A DNA stretch of 64,000 nucleotides from Lingula anatina (lineage: Eukaryota; Brachiopoda; Lingulata; Lingulida; Lingulidae), in assembly GCF_001039355.2 (NCBI RefSeq), contig NW_019775647.1, positions 204,835-268,834 of the forward strand. The letters are read 5' to 3'. A program made the translations under genes and the position numbers. Positions within the stretch are counted from its first letter, which is position 1; each line of letters opens with the position of its first letter. This document shows positions 10,972-23,896 of the stretch, piece after piece. The notes beneath the pieces were generated by a model, which saw only the letters and a list, made by a program, of their open reading frames with translations, made no database searches and was not told the DNA's origin.

Positions 10972-13900
10972 CTATAATATAATATAATATAATATAATCG
11001 GTCTATAATAAAGCATAATATAATACTGTATAATAACGATGACTACTAGACATCGAATCGGTTCCACGTACAGTATATCTGTTAGGTTCATGGATACTTA
11101 AAGTAACCATCGCTTTAACCTGATGTAGTTATACATGTTTTTGCTATAATGGATTACCTGGTGGTTTCTGACATTTGAATTGTCCGTGGGCTAACAACTC
11201 ACACTGTACCTCACGTCCATTGTAGAGAGGACAGGGGTTTGGCTGGCAGGGATCTGTGGAAAAAGATAATGTAATGCAAGGAATAAAAATATAAACATAA
11301 AATCATAAATAATCTGTTGCACAGACACCGACATTTTGGTAAATAATAAAATTTGTGATGTTGTAAATAAAAAGTGTAAGTTAGCTAATGAAAAAAAAAC
11401 TTGCATTTGCCATTTGAAGACCCTAATTCGAAACGGTAAAAAGCATATCCTAAACTCACAAAACATGTCTTTACATGTAGGCTAATATTTGCTTGCCTTA
11501 ACATGTCAGAAGCAATAAAATACAACAAAAGCAGTAACTGTTGAACATACTTGTCACTGTTGTCGCAGCATTACTAGTGCTTGTAGTAGGTGTAGTTGAT
11601 TCTGTTGTAGAACTAGTAGTCGTCGTTTCTGCCGTGGCTTTAGTTTTGGGGTTTGTCGTAACTGTCGTAGCACTAGTTGTGGGGGTGGTCATAGCTGTCG
11701 TACCACTAGTTGTGGGTGTGCTTATTACTGCTCTAGTACTAAATGTGGGTGTGGTCGTTACTTTTTTAGCACTAGTTGTGGGTTTGGTCGTTACTGCCTT
11801 AACACTAATAATGGGTGTGGTCGTTTCTGACGTAGTACTAGTTGTCAGAGTATTCGATTTTAAAGTACTGTTAGTAGTTGGTGTACCCGTTTCTGCTGTG
11901 GTGCTGGTTGTGGTTGTAGTTGTTTCTGCTGGAGTGCTGGTGGTTAGTGTATTCCTTTCTGTTGCTGTGCTAGTTATAGGTCTATTCGTTTCTGATGTCG
12001 TACTGGTTCCGGGCGTAGTCGTTTTTGGCCATGAACTGATTGTAGTAGTTGTTGTCTCTGTTGTAGCACTAGTCGAAGGTGTTATCGTTTTTGTTGTACT
12101 CTGTGTGGATGTAACAGTCATTGTTTGCAAGGAGCAGGGATTAGCAATGTTTCTCCTCAAATTCCCAAGGCTATCGGGGTCATCAATATGTGAAACGTGG
12201 GTTTTGTATGGGACGCTTGCCATGGCTTGCAGGGAGCTGTAGTCGGTTTTGGTGTGCATACCAACGGCGTATATTTCAATCCCTTGTTTTCGAGCCACCT
12301 TTGCCTCGATTGTCGTCTGCTTCTTTTCATCCGGGTATCCATCTGAGAATACTATAGCAATTTTTGGCACTCCCCTTCTCGCACCCATAGGTTTAGCCGG
12401 GTTAAGGTAGTCTAGGTGTGTAAGTCTTAACACTGTGTGGGTATGAGTGGCACCACCCACGTACTTAGCTGTTTGGATCTTGGTCAAGGTTTCGCTCTTG
12501 GTCGTAGTGTCCTTTAAGGTTGCTGCGATATTGTAGCCATTCCCAAATGTAATCAGACAAATACGAACGCCGTGCGTACCAACCGCAAAGGTACTTTTTA
12601 CAAGGGCGTGAATAAACTGCAGCGCTTCTCGAAATCTAGTTTTACCAACACTTCCGGAGGAATCAACCAGAATTGCAATGTCAGCCTTTGACTGGCAACT
12701 CGGAAAATGCGTCACGTATGGGTTTGATGTACTTAAAGTTGATGGAACAGTTGAATGTGTTGTTGGCACAACTGAAAAAAATAAGAAAAAACATAAAATA
12801 TAAATTAGTGAAAAGTGCATTATAAAACGTAATGTGGCTTGATGGTCGGTTTTGTACACCTAATCAAAATTGCTGATCTTCTACTTCAACATGTCTCTTC
12901 AATTTAACCAAACCAATGGAAGACGACCGTAATGTTTATTTACTGGTGCGAGACTGGCAGTACTCAAATCTATGACAGGGCCGCGTGAAGATATAACCAA
13001 TAACACCATCTAGCTGTAGTTCATATCAGTACTAGTTCAGGCTGCTTACCTCGTTTTGCTTTACAGATATATGGCATTTTTTCAAAGCATCTGTTGTCTG
13101 TGAAACGCCCGTAGACCGCATTCAGCTCGCCACAGTGTTTGTTGCTGCCGTAGATGTTTGGGTGACCATAATTCCATTCCCTACGACAAGACAAAAATAC
13201 CAAATGTGAAGTTTATAAAATGTCATGCCTGCATTGCCCTTTGAACGATTGTCGGATCAACGATGGAGCACATGTACGAGTACATGTATGAGGCATTTGC
13301 CTGTCTGGGTTATGTGCATTTAACTGTCCGCACCATTTGACCCTGTAGTTGTCAGACACACGAGTTTCACGGCGCTTGGTTTAAGATGAAAATATCTGTC
13401 TTTTAGTTCTTAAAATTTCAGAGCAGAGCTTTTTTTGCATTGGAACAACGGTAAAAGAGCTTGTTTAAAGTCTATTTGCTCAATATCTGTTTATGAATTA
13501 CTCAGCAATGAATCATCTAAAAAATACACATTTTGCATAAACATTATAGAACTGAGCACACATGAACTTAACTGCCACTTACACGAGAGAAGTGTTGTTG
13601 ATACCATCTGACCAAGTGTACTTCTCGCTGTAGATTCTGTGCAATCCCGTCCACCATCGATAAGTGTCTGAGTCATGGAGATGAAACGTTTTGACTGCTG
13701 TCAACAGCCATTCCTTTGATTTGAATAATCATTGTGAATAATACCCAATATAAAACGACTGTTTAAAATAATTCTTTTTAAACATTTGAATACAACGATT
13801 CCCTGGATGATTATCTTCGTTATTATTCTATGAACAAATAACTGCCAGCAGTGACGTCAAAATAAATTAATAAGTAAATAAGTAAGCTACAATATTGCCA

Positions 13901-16900
13901 GCTACAATACACTTCTGACCATTAGCAATGGACTTATCTATATACCAATGTTCACCTTTGCGCCCGCTTTTAGTAATCATCTTTTAAACGAGCGTACAAC
14001 CACAGTTATATTAGGTTAACATATCGCTAGTCATTTTTAACGTCGGGTGATGGTTTGGCATCGCATGTTTCAGATTACGTGAATTATTAATCACATTTCT
14101 TTACACTTTTCAAATTTTAGAAAATCTACCGAAGGTTAGATGAAAACCATTTTTACCTTTTCGCTTTTGGACAAAATTGAAACCAGATCACCTCCACTGG
14201 CCAGGCAGTCAACTCTTGCATCAAACCATGTCTTGCCTACTTTTCTGTCACTAAACTGGTAACAGTTATCATTCACCGAGTATTCAAAGTATCCATGAGG
14301 ACAAAGGGTTGGGGTGTCTATTTGAAAAAGAAACAAGGCAATATTCGAAACTAGGATAAATTTGGTATAATTAGATATAACTTCATTATGAGAATCGTTT
14401 TGTACCAACGACATACATATAAACGGAAGTTAAAATGAAGTCCCGAATAATACATATCTACATGTAATTTGATGCATTAATTGTACCTATCAACTAAATG
14501 CATATTTAAAGATTATATTTTGCATAAGAGAGAGAAACAAGGATAAAGAACATCTAGCACTCCTTACTGATTGGCGATTATTTTTCCGTACCTTTCACTG
14601 TAATTTTCTTTGACTTGCAAATGTAAGGTCGGCTCCTTGTACAATCAAGGTCGTTCAAATTATAATCTCGGAAAATCTCTGCGCAATTTTGTGGCCCATA
14701 CTTATTATTAGGCTGTCCTGGGGACCATATTCTGATTTAAGTGTGAAATGGAAGTTTTTTATCATTTAGTTTAACTGTTGTGAAGATAAACATAAAATGG
14801 TAAACCACGTAAATTGTTAGTTTGATCCTTAGACCACTGTATATTCACAGCATGAACTAGAAAATCAGCCGTCTTAACTATTTGACTTATCCAGATCTCT
14901 CTACCCCGTTTAGGAAATATAAGTATAGGTCAGTACAATGTCATTGTACAGAATGCAACGCTTGAACGATCCCATGGTAGTTAAATATCAAAGCAACATT
15001 ATTTTTTATCCTTTTGAAAATATCTAACAAGACAAGTTTTAAATTTCCCTTCGGAACTCAATGAAAGGACACATTTCACTAACTGCACGAAAATAAACTC
15101 GACAAAAAATAACTTACGCGAGGGTTGTATCGGTATTGCCGTCAGCCCATTTGAAATTGTTGCCATTCAGCCTGTTATAACCAGTCCACCATCTATCATT
15201 GTCTAAATCGTTCATCTGGTATGTTTTTAAGACCAAGTCCAGCCAGTCCTGAGGGTAAAACGTAAGATGTACATGTCATTAGTTTCTTAACATTAACTCT
15301 TCATTGAAATGTTTCATCAGCAGCATTAGTACATACATGTACCCTGTATGTACTAATACATGTGTGTCCCAGCACAAGCCACACTTACATATTGACGACA
15401 TGAAACTCCAGATAATTAATGGTACGAGCTAACATATTGACAAAGATATCAAAATGCTTCTGGACAAAATCGGTGTCTATTTTTCTCCTAATGACTCCTC
15501 GCAAAATGCGTGTGTGTCGAAATAATCTGTTTTATCTAAGAATGAAAATGGGTTCTTCACCTTTTCAAGTTTAGACGAAAAGGAAACTAGGTCACCGCCA
15601 TTAGCCACACAATCAAACCTTGCATTAGCCCATGGTTTGCTTGCTTTTATGTCGTTGAATCGGTAACAGTGATTGTTCAGTTGGTTCTCAGTGTACCCCA
15701 AGGGGCACTGGCTGTGGATGGCTTTAATTCAAAGAAATAAGAAAGAGATGCGTATAAGATCATAAAAACGGTAATATAGAAGATAAGATCCACTATTAAT
15801 TTTCACCATATGTCTTTGACATTTTGTTGCAAAATAGTTCAATAAGTTAAATCTGGGATTATGATTTAATTTGCTTTCAGCGTGCAGGGAGCGCTGTAAA
15901 CATAATCTTAATATTCAATTTTGTTCGACTTTTTGTAAAAACAACGTATTAAAACTGAGTCAGGTTCACTGTTCTCTGTTTTAGCCTGGGGACAATGATT
16001 ATAGGTAAATGTTTATTAATAAAAACCGAGCGATATTAACATAATATTAAATAACATAAGAAGATGGGGAAGCAATTGCTACACCAGGCTGCCGACTGAT
16101 TGGCGGCTTTTCAGTACATTGCGCTTGCTCCTTACAATTGCGATGGCCAACTTTATATTTAACATAAGAGAGACAGAAAGAAAGAGAGGGAGGCGAGTTA
16201 AAGGATAATCCAGCACGCCTGACTTATTGGCGACTTTTGTTCATTACCTTTCACTGTAATTTTCCTTGCTTTGCAAATGTAAGGCCGGCTACTTCGACAA
16301 TCGAGGTCGTTCAGATTATAATCTGGGAAAATCTCGACGCAGTTTTGTGTCCCAGCCAAATTATTGGGTTGCCCTTGGGACCATACTCTGTTTTAAATAT
16401 GAAATAAAAATGAAACTTGATATATAATTTGGTTGTTATGTACATATACATACAAAGTTTGAAAAACAGTATTTTATTGTATATATTATTTCATTATCAG
16501 TATCCTTTTTTTACGTCTCTGTTAATGAATTACATGGTAAGACCAGCATTTTGCACATCTACCCCATATCTCAAATTTTCAGATGAAATGCGAGTACAGT
16601 GAATGGGGCAAATACATTGGCAAAATGTGCAAATTGCACGAAAAGTTCGGTTTTTTCTCTGAATACTTACGCAAGGGATGTATCAGTATTGCCGTCAGAC
16701 CAAAAGAATCTATTGCCATTCAGCTTGTTAAAGCCAGTCCACCATTTATCATTGTTTGGGCCGTAGTTCCGGTATATTTTTAACACGGAGATCAACCATT
16801 CCTGAATTCAGAATTACAATATAGATATGAGTTCAAATTAGGTTCAATGTATCTTTTCACATCATGAATAATATTGTTTTTTGATTACTACAAATTGAAA

Positions 16901-19900
16901 AATAATAGTACAGATCTCAGTGAAATTTGATTAGAAGAAATCTATGTCCAATTTTGCCTTCAACTTATCATTTGTTACATTTCACAAACAATTGCTTTAT
17001 GGCTGCAATTGGTGCAGTGATACGCTTGTTAACAGTCATAAAGCCTGGATTTGTAAACTGAAAGGGGAAACCTTAATGAAGGTTTCTATAACAAATATTA
17101 TCATTTGTTTTTTCATAATTTTTTTATATAAACTAGCGTTTCATTACTTCTTACAAATCACAATCCGCTTCATTAAAGTAACTACTTCAAATTCGATAAA
17201 AATTTCCACAAGTCTTATTGCATCGATTGCTCTTGATACTCAAGTTCAATAAATACCCATACATCTGTCTTATGTATGGGGTAAATCATTTCGTTACCTT
17301 TTCAAGTTTAGACGAAAATGAAACCAGGTCACCGCCATTAGCCACACAATCAAACCTTGCATTAGCCCATGGTTTGCTTGCTTTTACGTCGTTGAATTGG
17401 TAACAGTAATTGTTAAATCTGTTCTCAATGTACCCCGAGGGACACTGGTTGTGGATGGCTTTAAATGAATGAAATAAGACAGATATATCTACAAGTTCAT
17501 AAGACCGGTCACACAAAAGATAAGATTCACTGCTTAAGTTTCACTATACTCATCTAACTACTGGTTACACGTGGCATATTGTTGCAAAAAAGGTTATATA
17601 GATAAAATCTAGCATTATGATCCAATGTGCTTTCAGCGTGCACAAAGCACAGTAAACATCATCTTAACCACCAATTTTGGCTTGGCTTTTTGTGAAAACA
17701 CCATGATAAAATGAATCAGATTCACTAAGCCTGTTGTAATCCAGGGGGGCTGAAGATGGCAACTGTTTGTATCAATAGAAAACCAATCGATATTGACAGA
17801 ATATAAGATTGCATCAGAGGGATGGAAGACAACTGCTACGCCTGGCAGCCGCCTGATTGGAGGCTTTTTCAATACCTTGCGCTGCTGTTCTCTTTGCCTT
17901 ACATATGTATGGCCGACTACTTAAACAGTGAAGGTCGTTCAGATGATAATCTGGAAAAATCTCTACGCAGTTTTGTGTCCCAGACAAATTGTTAGGCTGT
18001 CCTGGGGACCATATTCTGTTTCAAATATGAAATAAAAAAATGAAACTCGTTACAGTATTGTGATGACTTATCATCAACATATGCATAAGAAGTTAGAGTG
18101 CAGCTGTGACGTATTCATTTCGAATAGTCAAAATACAAAGCTGGAAAAACAGTATTTCACTTTATTTTATGTTATATAGTCATCAATTCATTATCAGTAT
18201 CAATTTATTTTACGTTTTTCTTAATAATTTACACTGTAAGACCAGTATGTTGCACATCTAGCGCATATCTTAAAACATCAGAGGAAATACATGTACAATG
18301 AATTAGGCAAATTCATTGGCAAAAGGTGCAAATTGCATGAATTGTTAATACTGCCTCTGAATACTTACGCAAGGGATGTATCAGTATTGCCGTCAGACCA
18401 TAGGAATTTGTTGCCATTCAGCTTGTTATAGCCAGTCCACCATTTACTATTGTTTGGGTCGTGATTCCGATATGTTCTCAACACTGAGTTCAACCATTCC
18501 TGACGATTAAATTATAATAGGATAATAGTTCAAATAAGGTGCAATTAATATATCTTTACAATCATGAATAACATTATTTTTATCATTGGTGCTGTATACA
18601 TTGAATTGCTTCAGACTGAACAAATTAATATGCTTCGAAAAAATCATTTCCTTTCAAATAATAATATTTTACAGACACTTGCTTGAATGACTGCAATTAC
18701 TGAAGGCCTTACAGCTTTAGCAGATATTTAGCCTGAATCTAAAATGTCAAGGGGTATATCTTATTTAAGGTTTCCTTTATGCGTAGTATCAGTTACGTTG
18801 TTAGACACTATGCATTTCATGAACTCTTGCCAGTCAAAAATCGAATCCTTAAAAAAACATTTAAATCCAAAAACTCTCCACGTGTGACTTTTTTTCTTTT
18901 TGTCGATTCTTCATCGTACTCTAGTTTGACATATACTCATTCATCTGTCTAATGTAAGAAGGACGTATGGTTGTTTTACCTTTTCAAGTTTAGACGAAAA
19001 TGAAACCAGGTCACCTCCATTAACCACGCAGTCGGTCCTTGCCTCAGCCCAAGGTTTGCTTGCTTTTATGTCGTTGAATTGGTAACAGTCATTGTTCACT
19101 GGGCATTCGATGTAACCTGGTGGGCATTGGCTTCGGATGGCTAGTCAAAACAATATCTTGATGTCAAAATAACAGTCATGTTGTGAATAAGATGCACTGA
19201 AATAGCTCTGGTATTTTAAAAATAATTTAATCATTTTGATTTTAGAATTAGTTCAAAGTTAATGATATATTCAATGAATTGCCATTTTTTGGAGAAAGGA
19301 AAGGTTTTTCTTTAAAAAAGTAAGACGCTGAAATAGCTTTCACTTAATTGCAGCTGTCCTGAGCTGGGTGCAATTAGTGGGGAGGCAGGTTTTTAACAAA
19401 ATGGAGGGATTTAATAGAATCCTCATTTATAAAATAAAGGCAATTGTTGAAAAAATCGAACCAATTTTACAAGAAAAAAGATGATGAAACTGACAAGAAA
19501 GCAGGAGAAGTTTTACATGCCTTACCCCCCCCCCCCCAGCTAACACAGAACTTTTTGATTACGTTACCATGGGGTTACATATTTTTAGACCATCAGCAAA
19601 AATTAACACAGCGTTATTCTAACGTTTTACACCGCCACTTTTATTGTCAATGATCCGAGAAACGTTGCTGGCCAGCGCGTTATGAATAAGATCTACAGAA
19701 GAGGGGGCCGCCCACAATTAAGCATGAGTTTTGTATATCTTCAAATAATCAAATACACTGGTTAGTTATAAGTCCACCCTACTTTTAACATTTTGTCAGT
19801 ACACTGTAAATGGTATTATGTAACGTTTCCCCAAAACATTGACAAAACTTTCCTTGGAAACATTTCCCAAATGTTACTCTTGATAACTCTATGGTTACAG

Positions 19901-20737
19901 AAACCGAACGTTCTCTCAATGTTCTTGGAACATTGTGTTGTTAACTGGGTTTTATTACGTATGACATAAGAAATCTGTGCACAAAAATCCTGCGAATGTT
20001 TCGTCATCCCAACAAGGACGTGACTAAGGTGCATATTTCTTTATAAAATATATATAAAGAACCCGACTCCTTGTATGTTTTGCCATGTAAATCATCTTTG
20101 GGCCAAGATTAGTGTTCAAATTCGATGTAAGTCCTCTTATTAAATGACCAGATACCTTGACCCTGGTCATTTGATGATCATATGACAGAGGTCAATAGCA
20201 GATCATTGCTATCGCAGAGTGACCAGTGCTATTGATACGAAATGATACAGAGAGTAAACGGCCAATGATAAAGAATCTCTTCCGAAAATTAAACCGACGT
20301 TGTTAAACACTGCTCAGTTGCCCACAGCTACTGTTGACGGTTGAAATGTTCCATAAAATAAGCTATATTATATACATTGTTTGCAAGCTATAAAAATCAT
20401 TATTATAGTACAAAACATTTTATAGCAAGCATGTACACATAATTTCTAATACCAACCCTGACTCAATTTGGTAATATCACAAGCGATAGTAGCGATCGAA
20501 CACATTTTTAAAAACGGCGTGAACAAATAAAACGAATGGGATTCTGAAATTTAGCGCTTTACATTTATCGACTAAAAACTTATCCTTATGCTCACACAAT
20601 AAAACTTTGCATTTCGTAATGCACTTTAATATGTACATGTACATATTGTGATCAGTTCAAAAACACCTACCCCAAGTTGTATGTACCACATTAAAGAAGG
20701 ATATAGCCGCTAATGCTATGTGCACTCTTGCCATCAT
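10426..20737 (-). CDS. Gene A: secreted protein with 4 C-type lectin domains, vWA, Thr-rich linker, VWC (17 exons)
   Basis: Predicted secreted adhesive or extracellular-matrix protein of about 1107 residues. Exons in coding order: 20671-20737 (signal peptide, starts MMARVHIALAAISFF), then four lectin domains of three exons each, 11551-12771 (vWA plus Thr-rich), 11158-11253 (4-Cys module), 10857-10971 and 10426-10531 (VWC; stop 10426-10428). Exon lengths total 3,324 nt with every junction in phase. No transmembrane segment is seen. Each lectin domain uses 161 + 131 + 140 nt exons (131 in the last), and module borders are phase 1, which suits module shuffling. It converges on the chitin synthase gene. 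Ligands are unknown. Confidence 0.88.
11158..11253 (-). other. Four-cysteine (EGF-like?) module of gene A
   Basis: A 96-nt phase 1-1 exon encodes NPCQPNPCPLYNGREVQCEL and ends in FKCQKPPG. Its Cys spacing resembles part of an EGF-like or chitin-binding module but is too short to assign. Confidence 0.6.
11551..12771 (-). other. vWA domain plus Thr-rich mucin-like segment (one exon) of gene A
   Basis: The exon starts with a Ser/Thr-rich lead, then CQSKADIAILVDSSGSVGKT with MIDAS motif DSSGS, a MIDAS-type Thr in GGATHTHT, and the third MIDAS segment FSDGYPDEKK. The domain runs about 175 residues to NPCSLQTM and is followed by about 170 residues of TTT/TTS repeats, a probable O-glycosylated stalk. 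The MIDAS is intact, so metal-dependent binding is plausible. Confidence 0.9.
13050..14317 (-). other. C-type lectin domain 4 of gene A
   Basis: Exons 14157-14317, 13583-13713 and 13050-13180. They encode LCPHGYFEYSVNDNCYQFSD, RWWTGLHRIYSEKYTWSDG and NWN-like YGHPNIYGSNKHCGEL up to PYICKAKR. It is the most divergent of the four: HPN replaces QPN and TDN replaces LND at the sugar/Ca2+ site positions. Confidence 0.87.
14592..15721 (-). other. C-type lectin domain 3 of gene A
   Basis: Exons 15561-15721, 15118-15248 and 14592-14731. They encode QCPLGYTENQLNNHCYRF, RWWTGYNRLNGNNFKWADG and IWSPGQPNNKYGPQNCAEI...PYICKSKK, all in phase. QPN at the canonical EPN/QPD position is a non-standard combination, so sugar specificity cannot be read from it. 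Confidence 0.87.
16248..17458 (-). other. C-type lectin domain 2 of gene A
   Basis: Exons 17298-17458, 16671-16801 and 16248-16387. They encode QCPSGYIENRFNNYCYQFND, KWWTGFNKLNGNRFFWSDG and VWSQGQPNNLAGTQNCVEI...PYICKARK. Very close to domains 1 and 3, pointing to recent internal tandem duplication. Confidence 0.87.
17876..19140 (-). other. C-type lectin domain 1 of gene A
   Basis: Exons 18980-19140, 18369-18499 and 17876-18015. They encode QCPPGYIECPVNNDCYQFND, KWWTGYNKLNGNKFLWSDG and IWSPGQPNNLSGTQNCVEI...PYICKAKR. The first codon joins in phase with the signal-peptide exon at 20671. Confidence 0.87.
19141..20670 (-). other. Intron 1 of gene A (no other gene seen)
   Basis: About 1.5 kb between the signal-peptide exon and lectin domain 1. 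It holds a C10-like run near 19527 and an 'ACATTG/CAATGTTC' inverted patch near 19836-19940 that may be a small repeat. The part near 20220-20370 matches intron 1 of gene B (around 28960-29100). Confidence 0.6.
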
Positions 20738-20835
20738 TTCGGTCTGTTCTTTTTGTAACACGATGTTCTCGTAGGTGAAAATGATGTCTTGCACGTGAAG
20801 CAGGTGCTTTATACGGTGAAAGTTAGGTTGTAGAG
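20738..20835 (-). promoter_or_regulatory. Putative TATA/E-box promoter of gene A
   Basis: On the minus strand TATAAA lies at 20808-20813, about 70 bp upstream of the ATG (20737), with a CACGTG E-box at 20792-20797 between them. The same TATAAA and CACGTG at nearly the same spacing precede gene B (29535-29540 and 29519-29524), which supports function. Confidence 0.6.
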
Positions 20836-20887
20836 GGTGAAAAACGTGGTTTGCCGACACGTTTAAAAAGGCACTTTGTGCGTGTGA

Positions 20888-20889
20888 AT

Positions 20890-20969
<80 letters not shown>

Positions 20970-20976
20970 TTTTTTT
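20888..20976. repeat. (TA)n followed by poly(T)
   Basis: A long TA dinucleotide array runs into a T homopolymer just upstream of gene A. ORFs reading poly-Ile/Tyr through it are artefacts, and its true length is likely uncertain. Confidence 0.9.
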
Positions 20977-22675
20977 GGCATACTGATCGTTTGTAAAATG
21001 TATTCACACAGATACAGATTTCTATTGATTTTAACAACTACATTTTCGGGAGAGACATACCGGTATGTGTACGAAGGAAAAGCTCGTGTTACCCTCTCTC
21101 GCCTCCTTGTTTCTCCTGCTAGTTGCGTAACTCATTTTATCCATAACCGTGGGAAGGTGATATATGAATGCTATAAAGTCGACGCACACACTCCACCCCC
21201 CCACCCCACCCAAAAAAAGCAGTTGCTACGAGTTTACATTTTTTTTTATTTCTGTCTATATAAAATTGCGATTCAGTTCTTAATATCTTTACTCAAAAAC
21301 GGTTGATATTCAGTGTTGTGTGATTTAAAAACGTTTTTTTTTAATTTGAAAAACAACTCTAAAAACCAAGTTTGATTATCAAGAATTAAAAATAATGCTA
21401 TAAAATCCGTTGGAATGCATAAAAACTATCCTATTCCGTATATACCCTTTTTACCTACTCGTCAGAATATAGTTTCAAAAACAAGTTTTACGAAATAATG
21501 TAATGCCACTTTAAATTGTCTATCTAGACGCTTGTGTGTTGTGAAACCCATTTATTTAAAATAACACATGCCCCAAGTTTCCAATAGTTTCCCAATTTGT
21601 TAGTGCATGTAGCATACATGTATTACATATTTGTCAGGGTTTTTGGACCGCAGATTGAACGGGAGACTATCCTTCAATGTTACATTTGATACGCTTTTTT
21701 ATGTATAAATATATCTCAAAGCTATTTATCTGTTCCACGCTAGACCTTCGAAACGATACAGCCCCCCCCCCCACCCCCCAACACACACACACACACATAG
21801 GCCTACACACGCACAAAAAATTGCCTGATGTCGATGTTTTCTTCTGAAATGTACAGGAACATATGGTCACATTAATGGTTTGTTTAGAACTAAAGTATTT
21901 AATTAGCAGTGGCAAAAAACATTAAAACCAAGAAAAGGGACGGGTCTAGCAGTGATTTGTGAGTAGGGAAAAATTGCAATTAGCTTTGGCGTGAAAATCC
22001 CGTTTAGGGAAGCCTGTAGTATCGCAAATTTGAACAGTTCGGTTTAAAGGACTCATGAGTAATAATCGACAGGGACCAGGGGCCAATATCTTGAACAAGA
22101 GTCTTTATCAGTCTGTATATAACTTTCACAGACAGTGCATCACAAAGTCAACACATTTGTGGAATAACAACACACTTTTGCCAAGAGACAAACGCCAACT
22201 GCACTCATAATTATCTTTGCAAAATGCACAAGTCGGTAATAAATGCACTTAGCATTATTGTTGATCGTAAGTCACAGACAGCGCTTATATTATTCTATAA
22301 ATTTATTATGAACATTATGGAGAAGGAAAACATGATTTATGCACTGTCATGTACATACGTATGTGATCAAACATCATGGCGAATAAAGACCTGTTTAACA
22401 TCACAGCCTCCCTAATTCTGCATTTTCAATTTCATCGCAGCAAAGCCAAAACTTTAAAAATGAATAATAAAACAAAACGGCATTCATCACCTACACTGAG
22501 ACGAGCCGTTGTGCAATAATAAGAAAATCGGGGCTATCTGGTTGTTGCTTGATGGGAGAGTAATCATGATGACATCATGGGCACTTACAAGAGAACTGAT
22601 ACCGGGTATCTATAACACCGGTCTCTGTCTGTTTGGTATTTACCTTTCACAGACTGTGCTTACAATACTAGAAGT

Positions 22676-22676
<1 letters not shown>

Positions 22677-22713
<37 letters not shown>
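22677..22713. repeat. (TA)n microsatellite
   Basis: Plain AT dinucleotide run in the gene A upstream flank. Confidence 0.9.
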
Positions 22714-22717
<4 letters not shown>

Positions 22718-23224
22718 CAACAACATGCGGTTGTCATGTAGCAAACGCCGATTTAACAGGGTCTGATGTACGAGTAGGTTAACGTTGGAAAGATGTCCAC
22801 AAGAATTTATTAGATGGCAGGGAGGTTTGATAATACTGATAATATAAATGACCAGTCCAGCTTTCGTTTATCAGAAAGATAAAAACGGCAGGCGAACTAT
22901 TCCCTTTGAGAGCTAATACACTGTTCCAGATATGCGGAAAAACCGCTGGATAGATGGTTATGTAAACCAGTGATACATTCTCAGTCTGACATCGAGACGT
23001 ATTGAAGAAATGCGGCAATGAAGTCGAAATATGTCAAAAATATAAATGCCGCCATTAGTGCGCAGCTTGTCACATTCATCAAATTTTGCTTCTTTTTCTT
23101 CTTGTTAGGAGTTACGTACCTATTTTTTCCTGTCAGGGGGACATCTAAATGTGATAATTTACAGCTTTTGTGACATAACTGACCGATCATGGGTGAGTCA
23201 CGTGATCTGACTTCCCACAAACAC

Positions 23225-23314
<90 letters not shown>

Positions 23315-23315
23315 G
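23225..23315. repeat. (AAT)n-(ATT)n self-complementary triplet array
   Basis: A run of AAT units switches directly to ATT units, so the two halves can pair as a hairpin. It is at the same site as the (AAT)n in the intact chitin synthase intron (1063-1100). Confidence 0.9.
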
Positions 23316-23691
23316 TATGCACATTGAATAATAAACATTAAAATGGAAACTGTTTTACCATATCAAATGTAAAAAAACTGTAAAATGAACTACATTAAAA
23401 AAGAATGACTTAAATAAGAAAGGCGAGTTATGATTAAAACAATTACTGTTTCACTATTTTAATTGTTTCACTATTTTAATTGGTCAACAACTGGTCATTT
23501 TAAAAAATAAATAATGGAAGTTGGTTGAAAGCTTTTTTTAATTTTGTTGTCTCCCTCTGGCATTAAATTTCTTATTTTTTTTAATTCATTCCATCTGCAG
23601 ACTCTGTTTCGGTATCATGTTGTGTCAAGCTCCGTTTTATTTAAAGGAACCGCGAATCCGAAAAATTGAAAGATTGTGTACTCAAAGAGTG

Positions 23692-23896
23692 CATTCCCAG
23701 AGATTTAGATCGATCCATCCGGATCGACCTAACTCCCTGGGGGTTCACGCTAAATCGCATTCAGCCGAGCGTGCACGGTAGTTAATTTCCCCCTTACAGC
23801 TTTTAGAAGGCGGGACAGACACTTAAACCGGCTAAGCTGACAGTTATCTAGTGAGACTCCCCACAAGGATAGATCGATCTAAAATCTGTGGGAATG
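23692..23896. mobile_element. MITE-like insertion in the chitin synthase pseudogene
   Basis: Terminal inverted repeats: CATTCCCAGAGATTTAGATC at the left and GATCTAAAATCTGTGGGAATG at the right, about 205 bp, no ORF. It interrupts the relic of exon 1385-1460, so it inserted after or during the decay. No clear target-site duplication found. Confidence 0.7.

Larger units (their letters stand above)
8073..11815. repeat. Large near-identical repeat, unit 2
   Basis: Second copy of 4328-8070, beginning right after the N at 8071. Here the gene A side runs on naturally into the rest of gene A beyond 11815, while the chitin synthase side is an orphan. The simplest reading is one real locus assembled twice (haplotype or contig-overlap duplication). 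Confidence 0.95.
20220..22810. repeat. 5' flank of gene A, paralogous to 28960-31150
   Basis: Intron 1, promoter and upstream DNA align patchily but collinearly with gene B's: GTTACCCTCTCTCGCCTCCT, CCAATATCTTGAACA, TTTCACAGACAGTGC, GTCAACACATTTGTGGAAT and TCCACAAGAATTTAT all recur in the same order. This marks an old segmental duplication. Confidence 0.8.

Noticed and set aside
11541-12242. Long plus-strand Val-rich ORF (233 aa)
   Set aside because: Antisense shadow of the Thr-rich repeat of gene A; ACN codons read as valine on the other strand.
19836-19940. Possible MITE (ACATTG.../...CAATGTTC)
   Set aside because: Inverted match is short and no boundaries or target duplications could be set.
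20657-21306. ORFs with poly-Lys/Ile/Tyr or poly-Phe runs
   Set aside because: Translation of the (TA)n/poly(T) tract; only the first 67 nt of the minus-strand one (signal peptide) belong to a gene.
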